A DNA stretch of 64,000 nucleotides from Desulfurella acetivorans A63 (GTDB taxonomy: Bacteria > Campylobacterota_A > Desulfurellia > Desulfurellales > Desulfurellaceae), in contig CP007051.1 in the NCBI GenBank assembly GCA_000517565.1, forward strand, positions 1,139,039 through 1,203,038. Reading direction: 5' to 3'. The translations under genes and the position numbers were made by a program. Shown here piece by piece: positions 28,904 to 36,736 of this stretch. Under the pieces are notes generated by a model. That model was given only the letters and a program-made list of their open reading frames with translations, was not told the origin of the DNA and ran no database searches. The first letter of the stretch is position 1, and every line of letters starts with the position of its first letter.

Positions 28904-29256
28904 ATGATTGAAGCTATTTATCAGATAAGTCTAACACAAAAAACTAAAGATTTTCTGGAAGAATTCATAGAAGACATTGGAAACAATTACAAACATGTTT
29001 TTAAAATAAAATTAAACATATCAAATATTGATCATCCTTTATATGAAGGAATCGATAAGAATTTGATGCAAATAAAAAAATGAAATACTTTTACAAAAGA
29101 GGCAATCCAAATGTTCCTGACAGAACCCCTACTTCAAAAATTACAAAAATAGAAAAAACATTCAAAAATAAAATAAAAAATTTTTTCTTAAAGTATTCTC
29201 AAACAAATGAAGATCAATTGACAAAAGATAATAAAAAACTTCCGAAAAGCTTTTAG
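28904..29256 (+). pseudogene. Cas8b (Csh1/TM1802-type) N-terminal remnant, frameshifted
   Basis: An ATG with GGAGG upstream starts MIEAIYQISLTQ, 59 codons to a TGA at 29081. A second frame begins at 29080, overlapping that TGA, and continues KYFYKRGNPNVPDRTP, TSKITKIEKTFKNKIKNFF, up to a stop at 29254. Both parts resemble the N-terminus of type I-B Cas8b, where a 'YKRG...TPT.KI..PEKTF' pattern is usual. The frames meet at a run of seven A (29074-29080), so one base was gained or lost. The rest of the protein and all other effector genes are missing. Confidence 0.6.
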
Positions 29257-29290
29257 CTAAATATCTACTGTTTACTTTTTTAATGTTTGT

Positions 29291-29373
29291 GTCATTCTGA
29301 AGCGATAGCAAATAATCTATTCATTTTTTATGTTTAGGAGATCCTTCGTCGCTTACGCGCCTTTTAGGATGAC
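29291..29373. repeat. REP-like interspersed repeat
   Basis: Begins GTCATTCTGAAGCGA and ends TTAGGATGAC; the ends are imperfect inverted repeats (8 of 10). The inner AGATCCTTCGTCGCTTACG resembles the GTCAT(C/T)CTGA...GGATCTTTCG type of dispersed repeats found in many bacterial genomes. No coding potential. Apart from it and the cas8b remnant, 28853-29568 holds nothing recognisable. Confidence 0.5.
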
Positions 29374-29568
29374 AAAAAGGAGCGTCATTGTAAACCACTA
29401 GCGAAAAATCTGCATTTAGTAATTTTTTTTAAGCAATGAGATTATTCATCAGCCACTAAAGTGGTCTTCCCAATAAAAAAATAATTCAGTAATAACGTAA
29501 AAATCTGGTTATTTCCCACATACTTATTACACTATCTAAAATATTATTGCAAAAAATTAAAAAATAAA

Positions 29569-29647
29569 TGGGGTGAGTAGTGGGACTTGAACCCACGGCC
29601 CCCAGGGCCACAACCTGGTGCTCTAACCAAACTGAGCTATACCCACC
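29569..29647 (-). tRNA. tRNA-His (GTG)
   Basis: A complete cloverleaf reads on the minus strand. The acceptor is GTGGGTA / TACTCAC preceded by the extra G-1 that is diagnostic of tRNA-His and opposite C73. The D-arm is GCTC..GAGC. The anticodon stem is CCAGG / CCTGG with loop TTGTGGC, anticodon GTG. The T-arm contains TTCAAGT and CCA is encoded. It follows a tRNA-Arg fragment by six bases. Confidence 0.93.
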
Positions 29648-29653
29648 ACAATA

Positions 29654-29702
29654 TGGTGAGCCGCGAAGGGATTCGAACCCCCAACCAACGGATCCGAAGT
29701 CA
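29654..29702 (-). pseudogene. 3' half of a tRNA-Arg (TCG)
   Basis: On the minus strand GACTTCGGATCCG gives an anticodon loop CTTCGGA (anticodon TCG, Arg), followed by a T-arm with GGGGGTTCGAATCCC, the acceptor 3' strand GCGGCTC, discriminator A and CCA. Upstream of the anticodon loop the sequence does not form the 5' anticodon stem, D-arm or acceptor strand, so the 5' half is missing. This is the usual trace of integration or deletion at a tRNA 3' half. It marks the boundary of the accessory island to its right. Confidence 0.75.
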
Positions 29703-29833
29703 ACCCCTATTAAACTCACCCGTTTTTATTATTCTTATTTTAATAAGCATAACTCAAAGCCAAATAAAACTTGCAATTTTTTGGGTGCAAATATGGTGCA
29801 ACAGAAAATTTTGCATACCAAAAACCACATAAT

Positions 29834-30328
29834 CTAAATTTCTCTGCCATACCATACCACCCTGCCGTTTATCACAATTTCGTCTTCCGAAACTAAAAAC
29901 GTTTGATACAGCTTGTTATCACTCATCACTAATATTTTGCCAGATTGATAATCGTATTGCAACCGCTTTACCATGATGGAATCTTCACTTTTAACAGCTA
30001 TAGCATATATTCCGCCGGCTTTATCCAAATAATTTTGATTATGATTAACTAAAATTATATCGCCTGATTTAAACGTAGGCTCCATGCTGTCACCGACAAT
30101 TTCTATAAGTGACAACTTTTGAGGATCGCCAAATTTGGAATGCTTTACCCAGTCGCCTTCCACAATACAGGAAAGACCTTTTGCCTTTTCTGTATTGTCT
30201 ATAAGTTTTAAATCAGGACATACGCCTTTGGCAGTGATTTGCTTGCCGTCAGATAAAAGCTGTAAAATAGCAAAAGAACTTTCTTCGTCATAAAAGGCAA
30301 CCGTTTTAATTGTAGCCTCAATCTTCAA
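29834..30328 (-). CDS. S24 peptidase-domain protein with a RecD2-like N-terminus
   Basis: A 164-aa protein with a TTG start and GGAGG upstream. The C-terminal part (about residues 78-164) is the S24/LexA-type self-cleaving domain, with Ser in IVGDSMEPTF and Lys in SIMVKRL. Such domains normally follow a DNA-binding helix-turn-helix. Here residues 1-77 instead resemble the N-terminal OB domain of RecD2 helicases: KTVAFYDEESSFAILQL, then EGDWVKHSKFGDPQ. It is probably a deletion chimera or a new regulator or protease; no HTH is visible. Confidence 0.7.
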   Translation of the reverse strand: MKIEATIKTVAFYDEESSFAILQLLSDGKQITAKGVCPDLKLIDNTEKAKGLSCIVEGDWVKHSKFGDPQKLSLIEIVGDSMEPTFKSGDIILVNHNQNYLDKAGGIYAIAVKSEDSIMVKRLQYDYQSGKILVMSDNKLYQTFLVSEDEIVINGRVVWYGREI

Positions 30329-30372
30329 AAAAAGCCTCCATTAAATACAAATAATGCATTACTTTTAAACTT

Positions 30373-30636
30373 TTATTTTTTTAAAGTTCTTATAAGATTT
30401 TCAATATCCAAAACAGCCATACTACCGCCGTCAAAGCTTATCAATTTGTTTTTAATAAATTCTTCTCTTTGGTTTTTATATATATACCTTCTAATCGTAT
30501 TCTCTTTTAAATTTGTATTTTTTGCTATAAAATCTATTGCTGCATTTGTATGAGGTATTGCAATCTTATCTACTAATTGTTTATCAAAATAATAGCTTAT
30601 TATAGCAGTATCTCCTTTAAATTTTATTTCCCAACT
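30373..30636 (-). pseudogene. Remnant of a small helix-rich gene
   Basis: A minus-strand frame of 87 codons without a usable start encodes WEIKFKGDTAIISYYFDKQL, AAIDFIAKNTNLKENTIRRY and SFDGGSMAVLDIENLIRTLK. The middle looks like a helix-turn-helix. It begins exactly at the 30-bp inverted repeat that bounds the insertion-sequence cluster. An ATG at 30640 would join it if one T were removed. I do not recognise the family. Confidence 0.4.
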
Positions 30637-30658
30637 TCATCACTTTTCCACCTAAAAC
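30629..30658. repeat. Left copy of a 30-bp inverted repeat
   Basis: TCCCAACTTCATCACTTTTC and the following 10 bases recur in inverted orientation at 33629-33658 with one mismatch in 30. The two copies bound a 3.0-kb cluster of insertion-sequence remains. A plus-strand hairpin AAACCCTT / AAGGGTTT with a T-rich tail (30655-30685) lies just inside. Confidence 0.8.
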
Positions 30659-30875
30659 CCTTCTCTAAAGGGTTTTTGTTTTTTTAGGCACTACGTTATC
30701 CTATACACAGATGTTTTTAAACTAACATCCATAAGTTTATAGATTTTTTGAATTATAATATACCCGCAAATCAATACAGAATTTTTGGAGTTTTTATTCC
30801 TTTAAAAAAATTCTGTTAATGATTTAAAATGTATTGGTTTTATTTTAAGAGTTTAAAATTACAAAGGGTACTTAA

Positions 30876-31150
30876 ATGAGCGTCAAAAGTAAAAGCAACT
30901 CAAATGAGTTTAAAGCAAAAGTAGTGGTAAAGGTTTTGGAGAACTCTAAAGTATGAAAATGTTTATCTGTTAAACTATTCTACAATAAGCAAGGCAAGAG
31001 AAAAATAGCAGAATACATTTGCTTTTACAATTACAAAAGACCACATGCAAGCGTAGACTATAAAACACCTATGAGTGTCTATATGGCTGGTCTAGAGAAG
31101 GTATCGCAAATGGGGAATAAGAAAATTAAAAAAATTGACTTAGCAAAGGG
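30876..31150 (+). pseudogene. IS3-family transposase, deleted remnant
   Basis: An ATG at 30876 starts SVKSKSNSNEFKAKVVVKVL, the beginning of an IS3-type OrfA, but a stop follows at 30954. About 50 bases later the end of an OrfB appears (KIAEYICFYNYKRPHASVDY, KTPMSVYM), the C-terminus of an rve integrase domain. The catalytic middle has been deleted. The right edge runs into the IS256 remnant. Confidence 0.7.
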
Positions 31151-31325
31151 TTACAGGTTAATCCGTTTCTTCTGTTTTATTTTCCCTTTAAAGCTTCTTG
31201 AGCTATAAACGAGTCTATTTCAGCAGATAGGGTTTTTTCAACTATAGTTTTTATCAAAGGGGTAAATATACCACCCTCTCCAAAAAAGTTGTCTTGCAAT
31301 GCTATCCTTTTTACAATCTCATTAA

Positions 31326-33497
31326 CCCATCTTCGTCACTTTAGTGCAGAATAAACTGTCATTATAGGATCTTGGATTCCTTTCACAGCCATTATGGATT
31401 TTGTTTTATATTTAGAGCTTGGATATTGTTTAGGAGTTTTTTATTGTATTTTTTGCATTTGTTTGCAATAGATAGATAATAATTTTGTTTTTATTGCACT
31501 TCTTGTTTTATTTTTGTCTGTATTGCAGAAATTATACGGTTTTAACATAAATTCTTTTATTCTTTTTTTTATCTTATTCATTTACTGTTTTTAATATCTT
31601 GGCACTTAAGCCCAAGGCATTTAATATTTTTTCGTGTGTGTATTCGGGCTTGGAAGTTTTTCTTACTTTCATTGGACCACTTTTAGTGTTAAAAGAGATT
31701 GTTGAGCGAACAAGAGTGGAAAGCTGTTTTACAAGTATAGACCACCTTGAGTTAATGCCGTGACTTTTAAGCTTTGTTCTTATGTAGCAAACTACATGGT
31801 AGGAAAGAGTGGTTATGAATAGGTGTGATATAATACTTTCTTTTCTTTGGTGGTATATAGGCCTTAGGCTAAAATCACTTTTTAGGGTTCTGAAGGTTTG
31901 CTCTACATCATTTAGCATGACATAAGTATTGTATATTGATTGGGCATCAAGGTCTGTAAGGTTTGTTCTTTGAATGTATGTTCCGCCAAAGCTGTATTGG
32001 GCTTTATCTTTATCTTTATCTTTATCAAATAACCACTTTATGTCTGTTACCTTGTTTTTGTCTGCTATTACCTCTATTGTATAAAACCGTGCAATTCTAC
32101 TGTATCTTTCTTTAAGCGCTCCAAGGCGTTGCATTATGGCATTGTAGCTTTTTCTTGAGTTCTTTTTAGAAAGGCTTGATTTTAAGTTTGAGAGGAAAAG
32201 CTCAAATTTCTCTTTAAACTTCTCCATCATGGAAGTTTCTTTTAGCTCTTTGGCATCGCTTTTTACATACAGGTAGGATTCATCGTCTTATTTTTCTATG
32301 TAGGCTTTTAAAGAGTAGTTTTTTAGATCTATTGAATCATTGTAATCTATATCTTTGAGCTTTAGCGATCTATCCCTTGATACAACTATGTATTTGTAGT
32401 TGTGTTCTTTTAAGTAAGAAATATTTTCTTTAGTAGCAAAGCCAGCATCAAACACAATGCACTTTTGTATAGAAGCATCCATAGTAATGCTTTCTATCAT
32501 AGAAGAAAGTGTTTTGGGTTCAGATACATTGCCTTTGAATATAAAGCTTTTTACAGGAAAGCCGTATTGGTTTAAAGCAAGGGCTAGACTTACCAAAGGA
32601 CAATCTGTTCTTTTTTCTTTGGAGTGGCCATATTGGACTAAATCAGTATAGGCTTTGTTTTTCATAGAGCTTAGATTCTATTTGTTCTTTTTGATTGAAG
32701 AGTTTGTCTTGAACTCTATACAGACTAGACAAAGAAAGTTTATTGAAGTTTGTGTCTAAAAGCTCATCTATTGCGCTTTGATTTTGAAGGAAAGAATGGA
32801 TGGAGCATTCTTGTGTGTTTCCAAATAGCTTGCCCGTTATAAGAGCTATTGTTGTATTTATTTCTTTTTTTGAAAACCCGAGCCCTTTTAGGATTCTATC
32901 TATACTGAGAGATTTTAGAGCCTCTAAAATAATATATTCTGCTCCTATTGTCCTTACCTTTGAATGCTTTATGCTGTCAATATCAACGGATGTAAATTGC
33001 GCTGGAGTATGATTATCAACTGTATTGCTGTTTCTGTTTTTCCTTATTATTGTGTCTGCGTAAAATTCGGCTAACTCTTCTATTTTAGGAGAAAACCCAA
33101 AAAGAGGTTAGGGGCGATTGTATAGTATATCACGTATTCTTTTGGCAAGAAGCTTGAACTCCTCTTTGGTAAGATCGCTTAACTTGTTTGAACTTCACAG
33201 ATACAAGATAACTTCCTGCCTTGGTTCTTTTGGCGTGTTGTAAGATTGGACAAGCTCATATGCTGTGTATTTCTTATTGTTCTTTTTGTCTAATTTTGCG
33301 ACAGGACGAATATACATAAAAAGCAATATACACTATCAAATTTCATTTGTTAAGTGTTATATTAATATTCAGTCACTCAATTAAGCTTTTTGGGCAAAAT
33401 GATAAAGATAATTACAAAAGATGCCTTCTGGATAATGTTTATGCTTTTATAGGTAAAGCATTTTAGCTAAACTTGGGAGGTTTTTGACGAAGATGGG
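31326..33497 (-). mobile_element. IS1634/IS4-like element inserted at TTAA
   Basis: A 2172-bp element with 13-bp perfect terminal inverted repeats CCCATCTTCGTCA, at 31326 on the plus strand and inverted to 33497, flanked by TTAA on both sides (31322-31325 and 33498-33501), which is the target duplication. It carries one broken transposase gene, sits inside an IS256-type transposase gene, and is the youngest layer of the cluster. Confidence 0.75.
31574..33317 (-). pseudogene. IS1634-family transposase, inactivated
   Basis: Starting at 33317 (MYIRPVAKLDKKNNKKYTAY) the transposase can be followed over about 560 codons. It has in-frame stops after EVILYL and RDILYNRP, a frameshift with a small deletion near 32640 that removes the region of the first catalytic Asp, and a further TAA at 32288 after AYIEK. 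The second Asp (CIVFDAGF) and the C-terminal Glu region (LNDVEQTFRTLKSD) are still readable. Not functional. Confidence 0.8.
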
Positions 33498-33628
33498 TTA
33501 ACATCAATACCTTTTAGTAGCTTTTGAGTTTCCTGTTCACTAAAATTCATAACTGGTCAAACCTCCTAAAAAGTTAAAATATTTTACACATTTTCATTCT
33601 GGTTTGACACAGAATAATGAATGGCCTT

Positions 33629-33658
33629 GTTTTAGGTGGAAAAGTGATGAAGTCGGGA
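33629..33658. repeat. Right copy of the 30-bp inverted repeat
   Basis: GTTTTAGGTGGAAAAGTGAT followed by GAAGTCGGGA; it is the inverse of 30629-30658 with one mismatch. It lies just outside the start of the IS256 remnant (IS end with TGTGTCA near 33604-33610) and 31 bp from the moaD-like stop. Confidence 0.8.
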
Positions 33659-33689
33659 GGATTTTAGAATGTACCACAAAGAAATCTAT

Positions 33690-33974
33690 TTACAATAAGT
33701 TCTTTCCACAGCCAACTGGAGGAAAAAGATGAACAGTATCACTGTTTTTTAAAATAGTGTTTAGTTTGTCCAGGTGAAGTATGTTAACACCATTTACCAA
33801 TATCATAGCACCTTTGATAACTTCTCCTTCTTCTACAAGCTTTTCTTTAATAACTGGGCTAAATTGATTAGACAGCTTATCTAAAAGCTCTTTTACACTT
33901 ATTGAATCTATATCAAGTATTATTTCTATGTTGTTAGTTATTTTTCTTAAAACTGCGTAAAATCTAATTTTCAT
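33690..33974 (-). CDS. moaD: MoaD/ThiS-family sulfur carrier, without terminal Gly-Gly
   Basis: Ubiquitin-like sulfur carrier of 94 aa for molybdopterin or a related pterin cofactor. The fold markers are RFYAVLRKI, VKELLDKL, MILVNGVNI and the end DTVHLFPPVGCG. Working MoaD proteins end in Gly-Gly, the site of thiocarboxylation. Here the reading is PPVGCG followed by KNLL and a stop, so the diglycine is absent. It may be inactive, be trimmed, or use another chemistry. AGGAG lies eight bases before the ATG. It is the last gene of the molybdenum region. Confidence 0.75.
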   Translation of the reverse strand: MKIRFYAVLRKITNNIEIILDIDSISVKELLDKLSNQFSPVIKEKLVEEGEVIKGAMILVNGVNILHLDKLNTILKNSDTVHLFPPVGCGKNLL

Positions 33975-34027
33975 AATTGATTGTCTCCTTTTTTAAAATT
34001 TGTTTTTATTATTTCTAGTCCTCTGAT

Positions 34028-34651
34028 TCAAATTTTGATATTATTTTGTTTTAGAGAGCAAGGATTTAAATTGATGCCTCTTACAACATGCCCACGAGAA
34101 TTGCTTTCTAAAAGGACCATGCCAGAATAATCAACACTTATTGTAAATATTTTTTGTAAAGGCATTTCAAATATACTTGCTAAAATTACTCTAATTACGC
34201 CAATATGGGTTACTATGAGAATTTTATCGTTTTTTAAGGCTTTTGAAATAACATTTTGAAATTCTTTCATTACTCTATTTTGCAGATCTCTAAAACTTTC
34301 TCCATTAGGAGGACTGTAATTAGCTAAATCAGCTCCTCGTTGGTTGTATTCGTTGGTAAGTTTTTGTCTAACGTAATCCATTGGCAGACCTTCCCAATCG
34401 CCTAGGCTAATTTCACGAAATGCTGGATTTTCTTCTATATTGTGTTTTTCACTAAATATATTATACACTGTTTGTTTTGATCTTGTAAGGTCGCTAGTTA
34501 TAATACGTGTTAAATATTGCCTTTTAAAAAAATTTCTCCATTCTTGAGCTTGCATTTCACCTTTTTCGCTTAGTGGTAAATCAATCTGACCTATGTATTT
34601 TCCACTGTTATTATTTACAGGTTCAGCGTGGCGTAGCAAATAAATTATCAT
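34028..34651 (-). CDS. Histidine phosphatase family protein
   Basis: A 207-aa phosphoglycerate-mutase-fold phosphatase. The catalytic start is YLLRHAEPVNNN (RHG-like, with Ala), the acid region is EISLGDWEGL and the second His is in IVTHIGVIRVIL. Similar proteins lie next to MobA-like/HD genes of molybdenum hydroxylase clusters, as here; the substrate is unknown. Its ATG overlaps the end of the upstream MobA/HD gene once that gene's frameshift is repaired. Confidence 0.8.
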   Translation of the reverse strand: MIIYLLRHAEPVNNNSGKYIGQIDLPLSEKGEMQAQEWRNFFKRQYLTRIITSDLTRSKQTVYNIFSEKHNIEENPAFREISLGDWEGLPMDYVRQKLTNEYNQRGADLANYSPPNGESFRDLQNRVMKEFQNVISKALKNDKILIVTHIGVIRVILASIFEMPLQKIFTISVDYSGMVLLESNSRGHVVRGINLNPCSLKQNNIKI

Positions 34652-35815
34652 TTAATATTGTATCCTATACTACTTAATAGAGAATTTATAGACATACCTA
34701 TCTGTTTTTCTATACGTTCTTTTGATTTCAAAGCACATTTCAGCTTATTTTCTATAGAACACTTAATCTCTGCATCTTTTTCATATTTTTCTATTTTTAA
34801 ATGATATCTTTTTCTATATCTATAAAACTCTCCTCTAAAGTATATTTATCTGCTATGAAAACAATTTCTGCAGGAGTAATCGGATCACTGTCTTTTATAC
34901 ACATATCCATATGGTTGCGTATCGCCTCAGCTACCTCAATAAAACCAAGATCATTCAAAATTTTGGCACCTTTTACATCATGATTTTCTTCATAACGCAC
35001 AATATCATGAAGCAATCCAGCGGCCTTAACTATATCTGGATTGATATTTAAACCTTTTTCATTTAAACTTTTTGCTATAGTTTCTGCAAGCAAAGCAACT
35101 AATTTTGAGTGAGTTTTTATTTTATGGCTCACTGAGTAATATTGTAAAAGTGCAAAACATTCTTTTAGGTTTGGAACATTCAGATAATTTATAGAATTTT
35201 TTATTATTTCGTAATCTTGAGGTGTATCTACATCCAAGAGCATATATTCGTTAGGTGTAAATACTTCAACAATATGAGTCTTATAGTTTTCTAAAAAACC
35301 TTGTAATCCATTTTTGCCATCCCATGAAAGCAGCTTTTCTGCAACACTGGAAGGAAAAAGCGGAGGATGACCTCTTTGATTTTTAAAAGTAGGTATAATA
35401 ATTCGAGATCTGTCGTTAAGCCAAGTTTCTAAAACTAGTTTCAAAGTACAATTACGTATTAAGGGAATATCAACTGGCAGAACAAAAAAAGCATCACACA
35501 TAGAAGCTATATGTTTTACTCCAAGACATACAGAGGAAAACATTCCTCTTGATGGATCAGGGTTGTGAATTTCCATTACTTGTTCGCTAGAAATGACTCT
35601 ATGTATTTCTTCAGTATTATAACCTGTAACTACAACTATTTTATCAATACCAAAATCATGAAAAGATTTATTTCTTCCTCTATAAAAGTTTTGTTATTTA
35701 TAGGCAGCAGAGCTTTATTTTTGCCCATTCTAGATGATTGACCTGCTGCTAGTATTATCGCTCCAATATTTGAGCTTTTTATGTTTTTTTGATCAAATAA
35801 AGTTAAATCATTCAT
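34648..35815 (-). pseudogene. MobA-like nucleotidyltransferase/HD-domain fusion, two frameshifts
   Basis: Reading across three frames gives one gene. From 35815: MNDLTLFDQKN, then AIILAAGQSSRMGKNKALL, the MobA/MocA nucleotide-binding start. A shift near 35675 leads to FHDFGIDKIVVVTGYNT and the rest of the transferase. An HD domain follows (AAGLLHDIVRYEENHD, AEIVFIADKY). A second shift near 34805, in a run of A, gives an extra tail, HLKIEKYEKDAEIKC up to GYNIK, ending at 34648. Adding one A at each site gives 389 codons. Members of this type mature molybdenum hydroxylases. It is either a recent pseudogene or has two sequencing errors. Confidence 0.75.
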
Positions 35816-35844
35816 ATTTCAAAATACAAAATTTACTAAGCTAT

Positions 35845-36661
35845 TTATCCTCCAATATTAGAGAATGGTTGGTGTATGTTGTTGTCTAAAAGTTTGTGTT
35901 GACGAGGTTTTATTTTAATTGATTGAATTAAAGTAAAAACTATGTATGTAGTGTTTTCTAACATATAATACTTGCTTAGCACATTTGTTTTATAATATGT
36001 TGTGGGCTTTAGAATATGGTGTTTTTCGATGATAGTTTTTACTTCATCAATTGAAACAAAGTTTTGCTTAAAGCCTTTGTTATAATCCGAAGGCATATAC
36101 TCAATAAAGCGTATTTTGTAATTTCTAGTTAATGCAAATTTTAAAATGTTTTCAATCCATTCCAGGTTATAGTTTCGCATAACAACGGTATTAATCTTAG
36201 TGTTTGCAAATCTTACTGCATCTAGCGCGTCAAAACTCCTTGTAACATCTTTGATGTTGTCAAATTTTGTAATTTGTTTGAACTTTTGCGGGTCGAGAGT
36301 ATCAAGACTTACTGTAACTCTAGAAAGTCCTGTGTTTTTTAAATGATTTACATAAAGAGTTAGTAAACTACCATTGGTTGTTAACGAAATATCTTTAAAA
36401 CCTATTTTAGATAACATTTCAACTAATTTAAAAATGTGTTTTCTTATTAGCGGTTCGCCTCCGGTTAGTTTTATTTTTTTTACTCCTAGATCATAAGATG
36501 CTTTCGCACAAACTGCAATCTCTTCGTAAGTCAATATCTCACTCATAAAATGGAACACCTTATGATGGCATACAATACAAGCATCTATAATTACATCTAT
36601 TAGTTACAGATGATCTTAAGTAATCAATCTTTCTGTCAAATGGGTCTATAAGTTGTGTCAT
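35845..36661 (-). pseudogene. moaA: MoaA (GTP 3',8-cyclase) pseudogene
   Basis: The start at 36661 reads [20 protein letters not shown] and the radical-SAM triad CNYRCLYC, then meets a stop and a frame change near 36580. The body from 36558 is intact (IKLTGGEPLIRKHIFKLVEM, LSRVTVSLDTLD, KINTVVMRNYN). The C-terminal part that should hold the three cysteines of the second [4Fe-4S] cluster is missing: the text jumps from YMLENTTYIV to KPRQHKLLDNN and the usual end NIGG. Both defects make MoaA activity very unlikely, so another moaA is expected in the genome. Confidence 0.8.
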
Positions 36662-36736
36662 TTATACCTATTTTAATATTAAATTGTGTTTTTCAACACC
36701 AATTCTATGTTTTTTAAACTCAAAAAACAATAGTTT

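Larger units (their letters stand above)
31145..33550 (-). pseudogene. IS256-family transposase 5' part, split by another IS
   Basis: On the minus strand the gene starts at 33550 (ATG, GGAGG upstream): MNFSEQETQKLLKGIDV. It is interrupted at 33501, resumes after 31326 as NEIVKRIALQDNFFGEGGIF, TPLIKTIVEKTLSAEIDSFI, and then reads KGK, stop, NRRNGLT. This is the N-terminal part of a Mutator/IS256 transposase; the catalytic DDE part is absent. Joining the two pieces across a single TTAA restores GATGTTAATGAG, that is ...IDVNEIV.... Confidence 0.7.

Noticed and set aside
27736-29570. CRISPR array near cas6
   Set aside because: No regularly spaced direct repeats of 25-40 bases could be found on either strand.
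29654-29720. Complete short tRNA reading from GGTGAG at 29720
   Set aside because: GGTGAG pairs with CTCACC, but this would pair the CCA end. No D-arm or 5' anticodon stem exists, so a truncated tRNA is the better reading.
29486-29837. Frames across the tRNA genes
   Set aside because: They are translations of tRNA sequence (GSVGWGFESLRG-type pieces) and not proteins.
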